Assembly: GCA_003427395.1 (NCBI GenBank)
Contig: BFEA01000055.1
Span: forward strand, 1,612,102-1,639,435
DNA: 27,334 bases
From: Chara braunii
Lineage: Eukaryota > Streptophyta > Charophyceae > Charales > Characeae
Reading direction: 5' to 3'
This document shows, in pieces, positions 19,144-27,334 of the stretch. The first letter of the stretch is position 1; each line of letters opens with the position of its first letter. Under the pieces are notes generated by a model, which worked only from the letters and a program-made list of their open reading frames with translations, made no database searches and had not been told where the DNA came from. A program made the translations under genes and the position numbers.

Positions 19144-22100
19144 ATGGACTATATTAGCGCCTTGTATGGTAGGGACAAAAATTGGGCAAAAGGGAAGAGA
19201 GGGCCCGATCTAGACCTACGCTCCTTAAATGTAAACGGCCTCGCATCAGCCTCTCCTTCCAAAAAGCAAGCCATCTGGGACCAAATCAGGGGAGTGGAAG
19301 GCAGAGACTGGCCGGACGCAATTTGTGTCCAAGAGACCCACCTGATGGACTCAGCACAACATCATCGTGCACACAAAGAGATCTGGCCCTACCAGGCTTT
19401 TCGAGCTCACGCTCCACGGCCCAGTAGTGCTGGAGTAGCCATCTGGTTACCCCCGGACTCACGCATTACCCCGATTAACTGGGCGGTAGACCAAGAGGAA
19501 GGACGATGGGCACATGTTCTAGCAATGCTAGAGCTAGAGGTGGTTGCTATCTTTTGTATTTACGCCCCAAATGAGGCGGGAGCCAGAGCAATCTTTTTTG
19601 AAACCATTAAGGAGCAAATCCCGCAGGGCATCCCGATCATACTGGCAGGAGACTTTAATGCGGTCCCGGACCGGTGGCTGGACAAATGGAAAATCCCCGC
19701 TCCTTGCCCAGTATATATCGAGATGGATGAACGTTATATTACTGACCTTTGCTCCTCATTGGGAGTGTATGACACATTCCGAAGATCTCACCCAACAAAA
19801 CACACCTCCTGTTTCAGGAAAAATGAACCACAAAGGATCTCTAGATCACGCATAGACTTGATCTTAGCCTCAAAAGATTTAGAAGGGGCTCTGCAGATCG
19901 CTGAGATCTTCCCACAGAGCCCGTACCCCGGGCTGGACCATGCAATGTGTCACTATTTTTTCATTCAGAAAACGTCCGAATCAGGGACTAGGATACTATA
20001 AGTTAAGTGCATCTTTACTGTCATTATCAACATTTCAAACTCATATCAAAGAATTCTGGACACACTGGCAATCACATCGACAAACCCTCTGCGATGACGT
20101 TCTGTGATTTAACAATGGAATGGTCTTTTTGGCCAGAAAATGTGGCGAATTATCAAAAGCTCTAGCGGCCAAACGACATTTTGACGAAATGGCACTACAA
20201 TATTAGTTAAACCAGTTGAAACAACAGAAAGAAAATGCAAACCAGGAATTAGAAGAACTTTCCAATGAAATTCAATCAATAAAACCCGATTAGTGGCCTG
20301 CATGGAACGTCGGTGGCAAGGTGTCCGGATTAGGGGAAAATTGAGGAAACATAAAATGGAGGGATCAATGAACTCCCGCTTCTTTGCCATGGCAAGAGCT
20401 AGAACAGGGAGGTCCATTATTGAGGCTCTAAAAGACCCAACCCAAGAAAGGACCCAGCCGGCCACCACCACCCCACAGTGTGTCCACATTGCTCGAATTT
20501 TCTTCCAAGAGTTTTTTAAATCGGAATGTAAAAACCAACCAAAAGAACAAAAGGGACAGAAAATTGATGACTTTCTCATTCCCTTACAAAATAGCCTCTC
20601 AGAAGAGCAAAATGAAGTACTAGAGAAACCCCTTGAGAAGTCTGAGATATGGACAACCCTCATGCAAATGGAGGAGGAAAAAACACCTGACATCGACGGG
20701 CTACCAAAGGAATTTTGGGAGTCGATGTGGAGTCCCCTGTCACAGGACCTGATGGATTACTATCAGGCGGTCTGGGAGCAAGGGCAGATGGGGGAAGTGG
20801 TGGGGCAAGGGGTGCTATCCCTTCTTTACAAGAAAGGTGACAAGATGAACATTCGAAACTATCGGCCCATTACTCTACAGACAGTGGTATACAAAATGCT
20901 GGCGAAAACTTTGGCAAACTACATGATCCCGACAATAGAGGATATCATCCACCCTGCACAAACTGGCTTCATCAAAGGCAGGAAAATCCATGACAATATC
21001 CTCCTTATAAACGAGGTAATAAAATTGTCACGCCAATCTAAACACAATGCGGCAATAATCTTCATTGACTTTGAAAAGGCCTATGATCACGTTGACTGGT
21101 TCTTTCTTGACAAATGTCTAGAAAAACTAAATTTTGGTCCGCGTTTTAGGAGATGGGTGGAGATCATGCACCACAGTGCCACAACAAAGGTGCAGATTAA
21201 TGGTAGACTGCCCCCCCCCCATCTGCCTGGAACGTTCGGTACGTCAGGGGGACCCTATCGCCCCATTTCTGTTTGTTATAGTCATGGAAGCACTGGCAGC
21301 AAACCTAAGGACACATAAGAAGATCCAAAGAATACGAGTAACCTGTATCCCGGAGGAGGCAATCCCAATTTGCTCCCTGTTCGCAGATGACCTATCCCTT
21401 ACGGTTGATGCCTCACCTGAAAACATGCGAGAAATCAAAAGGTTGATGGATCGCTTTTGCACGCTGTCAGACATGCGAGTAAACTGGGGCAGTAAGACTG
21501 AAGGGTGGTGGATTCACTACCAAGGGTGCAGGCCACCGGCGTCCCCGCAGGTGAAATGGGTCCCATTCGACTCACCTATTCGAATCTTAGGAGTTCAGAT
21601 GTCTGCCGAAGGCTGTCCACCGACCAATGATGAATGGTTGTCCCAACCAGTCCTAGAAAAACTAACACGGTGGAAGAAGTTACATACATCCTTGATGGGA
21701 ATGACTTTAGTCATCAACAATGTGGTGCTAGCATCCTTATGGTACAAGACAGCCATATGGTCACTCAACAAGGCGACACTACGCCCCCTCCAAGGACAGG
21801 TAGCGACCTTTCTCTGGAGAGGAAACCATGAATGCAAAAACACAATTAGCCGGGTCGCTTGGCGCTCAATAATCCAGCCAAAGTCCAGAGGGGGCTTGGG
21901 GATCCTGGATCCCATCACACAAATTATGGCCTTGACCCTGAAATGGTTAAAGTCCCTCCTTTTTTATACAGATATCCCCTGGCAGCAGCTGGCCCTACAA
22001 CAGATTAGAAGGCTGGCCCCCCCCACCCCAGAGCACATAGACCCGCTTGGGTGGTTAGAGGATAGATACTGGATCATACCAAGAAAGACAACAAAAGCAA

Positions 22101-23598
22101 ATGAGGAGCCGGAAACGGACAGACAAGCAACAAAGAGAGACATAAAAAACAACCCCTTTTGGACCATGTTGCTCAGCACTTGGCGCAAGCTACCGCTCCC
22201 AGATAAGGCAGCCCCGCGACGGTGGGAAGAAGTATTGAGGCAACCATTATTTGGGAACAGGTGGGTCACCGGCTCCCAAGGCTCGGTATTTCCCTGCACC
22301 GGAACCCCCTGGAGAGGATGGGTGAGTAGGGTCATCCTCAGAGTGAGGGATATCTGGGATTTAGACACAAAAGACTGGATCAATGAAACCCAGCTGAGAG
22401 AGCGACTGAGATATTGCCACAATATTGAAGAAGCTCTTGGACAAATTATTTTCTCAATTCCCTTAGACTGGGTAAGGCTTCTCAAGAAAGGACCAACCTT
22501 GGAAGAAAGTGACAGGGTAGCAATTCGGGGATGTGCCAACAAGGCAGGAAATGTGGTGGCATATGCCCGACTGGAAGGAAAGGTTTTGGTGAACCTCTTT
22601 AAAATCGGAAGTAAAAATCGGCTGGTCAGGACAAACCTAGAAGAAACAAGATGGTTTAATGAAGAGGAAATCTTCCGAATCAGGGTGCTAAAAGAAAAGG
22701 AACAGTGGTGGGCATACAAACCGGACACCTCGATTGCACATCTACCCTTTGATCCGGCGGATTGGTCTGGACCACGCAACTAGGCAGAGGTAAAATCGGA
22801 AAACAACACATCTACTCAATGACAGTTAAAGGAGCCTACCGCCTACTACGCCCAAGGGTGAACCTAAAAGAGGTAGTAAGTGAACATTGGGTGAGACATT
22901 TAAACCTGGAAAGAAACACTCTACGATCAATCAAATGGTTTAGGCTCAGCAAATCATCATCGGCCAAGACTGCGTCTCTACAATGGCAAATAGAACACCG
23001 ATGCCTACCTACCAATGACTGGTTGATTCACCACTCCTCTCTGGAACAGAAGGGTCTGGCCCTCCCTTGGTGTAAACTATGTGTTGCCTCATACCCAGCA
23101 AGGAGGAGACCAAAAACAATTGAACACATTTTTCTACAATGCCCTGGGTCAGTCTGGTTATAGAGATGGTGGGACCGAGTGTGGACCCTTCTCGGCACAA
23201 CAACCCCATGGCCGTGGAACTGGCAATCACTCGTGTGTGAAGTCTGGTAGTCGGAACAAGCAAGCACCTTTGAGAAAAATATGTTTGCAGTCGGACGCAG
23301 AGCAGTCCTTTGGGCAATCTGGTGGAAAAGGTGCACCAGGGAAATGGAAGAAGTCCGCCTTGAAGGTCCGGCGGTCATAAACACAATCAAACACCAGATC
23401 CAGGCAGACCTCACAGTGCAATGAGAAAAAATAAAAGAAAAAATAACCATTATGCATTCAAGAACAGAAATTAAAACACAAATACAATCTTTTTGCAAGG
23501 ACTGGCTGGGAGGGGAACATGGGGGTTGGAAAGCAGATATACAATGGAAAGGAGGGGAGGGAGGGGGAGGGAGGGGAAGGGGGGGAAGGAAGGAGTAA
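19144..23598 (+). pseudogene. LINE ORF2: endonuclease, reverse transcriptase, zinc-binding C-terminus; multiply broken
   Basis: Replication protein of the LINE, starting at ATG 19144 just after a run of 17 A. Endonuclease (APE/EEP type) to about 19960: SLNVNGL, CVQETHL, YAPNE, AGDFNAV (19644), SRIDLIL, LDHAM. The frame then shifts near 19985; the linker (LGYYKLSASLL, FLARKCGELSKAL) has TGA 20105-20107 and TAG 20204-20206 and shifts again near 20280. Reverse transcriptase: NIRNYRPITL, QTGFIKGRKIHDN, FIDFEKAYDHVDW (21061, motif A), RQGDPIAPF (21242, motif B), FADDLSL (21380, motif C). A 10-C run at 21211-21220 breaks the frame between motifs A and B. Another shift lies near 22767 (VWTTQLGRGK). 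A zf-RVT-like end follows: HRCLPTNDWL, WCKLC, IEHIFLQC. Sense continues past TAG 23161, TAG 23248 and TGA 23422 (FAVGRRAVLWAIWWKRC) to TAA 23596-23598. All catalytic motifs are intact, but the gene cannot be expressed whole. Confidence 0.85.
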
Positions 23599-23604
23599 GG
23601 AAAA
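23548..23604 (+). repeat. G-rich purine tract with quadruplex-type G runs
   Basis: Only A and G except one T, with six or more G runs of three to seven bases separated by single A or AA. It overlaps the last codons of ORF2 and the start of the LINE 3' region. Confidence 0.85.
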
Positions 23605-23924
23605 GCTAGAAAGGGATTACCACCTCCACTTTCATGATTGGACCAGGATTGACCCCTCCATCCCGATGCGTCCCCCCTATGATTTCCCTAACCCCTTCCC
23701 ACCGCCTGCAAACTCAATAGTTGAGACTCATTGGTACACAGGTTCCTAAAACCGGTTTGACTGGTTTGATCATTGCTGCTTCTTTAAGTTTTTCCCTGCC
23801 TATTTGTTTTCGAGGTAGTGATGCAAAAAAAGGGGAGATAGGGAGAGGGAGGAATTAGCACGTAGTAGCAAGATCTGGCGCCGGACTCAAGGTGAAGAGA
23901 TTCCTCCTCCCTTCTTTTAGCTAC
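23599..23924 (+). other. LINE 3' untranslated region
   Basis: No coding sense. Lies between the ORF2 stop and the R-like 3' end of the element; includes a second purine-rich stretch near 23825-23855. Confidence 0.5.
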
Positions 23925-24124
23925 CCTGCTCAATTAATCCCCTGGACTCCAGGGTAATCAATGCTGGCATGTATCTTCCTTAGCTTCTTTGAGTATTTCA
24001 AAGTCATTTCAGACATGTTTTCAAAAATCAATTGTTTAAGGGATGCTGGACCCGTTTTCCAGCAGGTGATGCTCCCCACCAATAGATGGAGTCATTCCCC
24101 AGGAAAAAAAAAAAAAAAAAAAAA
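23925..24124 (+). repeat. R-family sequence, copy 5, with A21 tail
   Basis: Starts like copy 2 (AATTAATCCCCTGGACTCC, GGGTAATCAATGCTGGCA), then GGGATGCTGGACCC, TTTTCCAGCAGG, GATGCTCCCC, ATAGATGGAGTCAT, and ends in 21 A. It is either the LINE's own 3' end, which would make the other R copies 5'-truncated LINEs, or an R element inserted in the LINE tail. Confidence 0.6.
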
Positions 24125-24209
24125 GGCTATTACCAAGGGGCTTCCCCATGGGCAATAAACTGCAAAAAACAAGGGGAGCACTAGTTTTCTTGTTCTTGTC
24201 CTTGTTCTT

Positions 24210-24210
<1 letters not shown>

Positions 24211-24247
<37 letters not shown>

Positions 24248-24400
24248 TTTTTTTTTTTTTTTTTTTTTTGGAAGAAAAAGGGCCCTGTGCCCAAGACTGA
24301 TATTATGAACATTACCGGGAAACGGGCCAGGCGTCCCTTACAAACTTCAACAGCCCCAGGCTTGCACCCTGCTACTCCGGCCGGGTGCCAGTCCAGGTTG
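24211..24400 (-). repeat. S-family SINE-like repeat, copy 2, with long poly-A
   Basis: On the minus strand a body at 24400-24269 ends in a long A tract (T runs 24211-24241 and 24248-24268 on the plus strand, split by six A). The body shares GTGCCCAAGACTGATATT with copy 1. It faces R copy 5 tail to tail, 86 bases apart. Confidence 0.5.
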
Positions 24401-25815
24401 TAAGAACAAAACAAAACTAAAGCAAATCAAAATCAAAAACACTGTACAGCGTCCTAGCTGTACACAGTCAGATAAAAGAAAACAGTGTAATCACGGAAGT
24501 AACCAAGGAACTAAGGGTTGGACCCCACAGCTTTGCGGACTGGAAAGGTTTTGCCGCGGAACTTTTCCGGTACCCCACAGTCGTGCGTGGAATGCCTGGA
24601 AGACCCCTTTTTTTCCGCGGAATGGTTTTCTGGGACCCCACACCCCGGGATCGTCGGTGTGGAAGAACGGGATTTGATGTTTCCACATGGTTTCCAACTC
24701 GGAAAAGTTCCGCGGGAGCGATTTTCACCGCGGAATTGTGCAGGGTAGCGAGGGTAGGGGTCGGTGACGTCCTCAAGGTTTCCAAGGTTGCGGAGGGTGG
24801 TCGGACTTTCAATTGTCCGCGACTCGTCGAGCATTGGTTCCTGGAACATGTTCGGCCAGCCGAACCGTGTCACCCACTGCACGACACTGGCCGGTTTGTC
24901 CGACAAGACGGAACGAAGTTGTGGTCCCCCACCAGAGGCTCCGGCAAGCGCGGGATGCCCCACCACAATTTCAAAATACGAATTTCAAATTCCTGTTCGC
25001 CCGCGGTACCGTTGGCATCAACATGCAGTAGGGAATCATTTGTCGGGTGGACGCACAAGCTTCTCATGACCTCAAGTGACGAGCGCGGCTGCATGGAGAT
25101 CATATGTGCGCATTGCCATCGCTGTTGACCGACCATATCCGCCCCTCAACAACAATCTCCATGCAAAGAGCTGCGTATCTCCACCGCCGTGTCGAGGCGT
25201 GGTCGTTGGTTCGTGACCACGTGCGTGGTTTGGGTCGGCGTTTCCTGCACATCGGGAGGCCGTCGGAGGTGAGTTCCGTCCCGTGTGGCGGTCGCCGAGA
25301 AGGACGCATGGCGGGGCGATGTGACTACGAGCTAGTTCCACGACGATGTTCTCAGACCCTTGCGGCAGACGTGTCCTCCGTCCTGCGTGCTTCCCGTTCG
25401 TCCTCCATACCGGGTTTTTGGAGAACGTGGTCACAAACACATGCCGACATCGTTCCTGTCGTGCCCTGAGTGATTCCACGGGTAACGATTCGTGGCAGTC
25501 CTATGCAAGATCGGGAGGGAGGGGGTCTTCAAAGGAAAGAGGGAGAACATTGCGTGAAGGTGGCGGCAGTCCCGTATCCCTCGTGAGATTCCGCATGTGT
25601 GCATGAAGTGCCAGACGGAGGCAATGTGCCTATTGTCATAATTTTTGGTGGGAAGCAACGCTGCCCATGTGCTACTGTCACAGGAGTCCTCGTCTGGGCG
25701 TTTGTTGTGTGTGCGGCTCTTGTTTTTGCTCTGCTAGCGCTGCTGGTGGTGTGTGCAGCCACAGTTGTGGTAGCCATCCTGTGGAGACGCCCGTAATCTC
25801 CATGTGCGATTGTTC
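24401..25815. other. no recognisable gene; four CCGCGG sites in the left part
   Basis: Open frames occur on both strands but without recognisable domains. CCGCGG, mostly as CCGCGGAA, occurs at 24554, 24615, 24710 and 24728, along with repeated ACCCCACA at 24522, 24572 and 24635, an imperfect repeat of about 50-65 bp. The 11-base inverted pair TGCATGGAGAT and ATCTCCATGCA lies at 25090 and 25155. The right end may contain the promoter of the following gene. Confidence 0.45.
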
Positions 25816-27326
25816 ATGCGAGGTGCGGGTTGTGGAGCACCATGTATGGAGGGCCGCACTTTCACATCGGAGCTCTGTGGAGACATCGGAGAACCAGCGA
25901 ACATGGGCATCGGGGATGTTGTCGGCACCCAGTTCGAGGGCGACAGATATAGGGCGAGTCCATCTGCACAGTCGTGGCACTATATTGATGACCCTCCTTC
26001 CACCCCCGTGCCTCAAACACACGGCGGTGTGCACCCTTCGAACAACCGACCCTCTCTCGCCATGCCCATGACGGATGTATTGTCAGACGGAGGTCGGGGG
26101 GCGTACCCGACGACAGTGTACGAGTTCGGCACGCAGCAGGGTTCGAGTGGGACATATGGGCAATGTGCGCCGCAACCTCGTGTGCGGGGAGCACCTACAA
26201 GGACAGAGTCCCCCAGATGGGGGTGTGGTCCTGAGCATTCTGTGCAGGCATCGCAGCATCGCCTGCAAGGTCTTCCGCCACTCTCTCCGCCGCTCACTAG
26301 ACGCACAACGACAATGGGTGAAGACAACACTCCCGGGCAGGCGAGGGTGCAGCAGACTGCAATCAGTGCAGCGGGCACCCGGAAGGATGGAGGGCCAGCA
26401 TGTGGGGCCGACATGGGGAGTGAAGAGGAGCAGCAGCAACCGGGGATTGCGGAGCACATTGCGGACCAACTTCAAAGGCCCCGCGTTGTGCTGCCAACGG
26501 CTGGCGAAGGACGGAGTGCCGCATCCCCAAGTGCGGCCAGTGCTGGCGAGAAGAGAAAGGCTCCGAAGCCAGCGCCACCTGCGAAGAAAAACACCATCTG
26601 GACGTTGGAGGAGCGAGTGCTTCTGGCGAAAATAAGTGGCGAGGATGATGCTCTCATGGCCGACGCAGAAGGTGCTCACCAGCGTATGACCAGAGGCAGG
26701 CGCTACGACTGGATAGCGGACCGGATGAAAGAGGAGGGGTACACATGCACGGGGGAAAATTGTCGAAAGAAATGGGCGGAGCTGACAAAGAAAGTGAAGG
26801 AGATCAGAGATGCTTGCGATGGATCTGACAAACCGACGTATTGGGAGATTACAACCGAGGAAAGGAAGAAGTTGGGCATCAGCATGACTTTCGAGAGGCC
26901 GTTGTGGGATGTCATGGAGTGGTTCCGTACCAAGGCTGCATTCGTCATGTCGAACACCATGGCATCCGAGGAGTTCAGACCGGGCGGGTGTACGACAGTG
27001 AACGACGCTGACTCGGAAGGAACAGGGACGGAAGCTTCGGATAGCGCAGCGAAGACCCGTAGGACATCCTCTGGCTTCGTCTTCAGGTTTGGTTGCGGCC
27101 ATGGAGGAATCGACCCGTTCACTTTGTGATGGTCTGGACAGGGCAGCCTCAACGCTGGCTCGAGCATCTTCTGAAGGGGGCTGCTATGGTGGCCGCAAGG
27201 ATCGGGGATGTGGCCACGGAGATTGAGCATGTCGCGGCGGCAATGCGGCAGGGAAACTCTGTATTGGAAATGTTGGTGGGAGTGATGGCGGGCAGAGGAC
27301 TCGGAGGAGGCACGACATCGCAGTAG
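25816..27326 (+). pseudogene. trihelix (Myb/SANT-like) DNA-binding protein, C-terminus frameshifted
   Basis: DNA-binding protein of the trihelix type (Myb_DNA-bind_4-like), acting in the nucleus either as a host regulator or as the DNA-binding partner of a PIF/Harbinger-type transposon. The start is uncertain: ATG 25816 is the first in frame, 25846 and 25903 are alternatives. About 240 residues are low-complexity, rich in Gly, Pro, Gln and Ser; a basic patch (GEKRKAPKPAPPAKK) could be a nuclear signal. The domain runs from about 26599 to 26925: WTLEERVLLAK, a charged helix, YDWIADRMKEEGY, NCRKKWAELTKKVKEIRD, YWEIT, and WDVMEWF, with the spaced Trp pattern of trihelix domains. Sense leaves the main frame near 27065 (which ends at 27129), appears as SLCDGLDRAASTLARA in the next, and near 27175, at a G run, moves to a third frame giving VAARIGDVATEIE and MRQGNSVLEMLVGVM to the stop at 27326. 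Two indels, real or sequencing errors. No transposase is visible nearby. Confidence 0.65.
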
Positions 27327-27334
27327 GTAGGGGG

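Larger units (their letters stand above)
17522..24124 (+). mobile_element. near full-length, inactive LINE (non-LTR retrotransposon)
   Basis: Two reading units in plant-LINE order (gag-like ORF1, then endonuclease and reverse transcriptase ORF2) with a short 39-bp gap between them, a 3' region with a G-rich purine tract, and a 21-base poly-A at 24104-24124. The 5' end is not defined: the first coding residues overlap an R repeat, so the element may be truncated there. I could not find a flanking target-site duplication. Both ORFs are broken. Confidence 0.75.

Noticed and set aside
25599-25796. 65-codon frame with a 34-residue hydrophobic stretch that could be a membrane protein
   Set aside because: It begins at GTG and has no in-frame ATG, no known family and no evidence of splicing.
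26083-27102. 339-codon minus-strand open frame
   Set aside because: It is antisense to the trihelix gene, whose domain pattern is clear on the plus strand.

Overview
The window looks like repeat-rich nuclear DNA of a plant-lineage eukaryote. The evidence is a Ty3/gypsy-type gag, a LINE whose first protein has a DUF4283-like region and a zinc knuckle, a trihelix (Myb/SANT-like) protein, a plant-type start context and 5' splice site, many microsatellites, and assembly gaps (one N at 13498; an N block at 14294-15215). The style matches what I recall of charophyte algae such as Chara, but this is an inference and no search was run. There are no prokaryotic operons, no rRNA and no tRNA that I can support.

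Layout. 1-5194 (minus strand): a broken gag (1-1314, running off the window) lies downstream of four diverged tandem copies of an unrecognised protein family of about 260 residues (1774-5194), all broken. 5195-8090: pyrimidine-rich on the plus strand, no recognisable gene. 8100-10380: microsatellite, a 54-bp minisatellite, a 171-bp tandem array, a 190-bp duplication, and twelve copies of a 16-bp palindrome TTTATAG-NN-CTATAAA whose centre reverses polarity midway. 10567-11748: a decayed LINE fragment. 12372-13446: a gene for an Asn-rich protein ending at a good splice donor, followed by an 87-bp assembly duplication.

15216-17534: small retroposon-like repeats (families named R and S here) and microsatellites. 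17522-24124: a nearly full-length but broken LINE (ORF1, ORF2 with endonuclease, reverse transcriptase and zinc-binding end, G-rich tract, poly-A). 24211-24400: an S repeat on the minus strand. 24400-25815: no clear gene. 25816-27326: a trihelix DNA-binding protein gene with two C-terminal frame breaks.

Almost every coding remnant is damaged by stops or indels, so the window reads as a transposon graveyard. The points most worth following are the four-copy unknown family next to gag, the oriented palindrome array, and the paired 3' hairpins of the R repeats, one of which shows a compensatory base-pair change.
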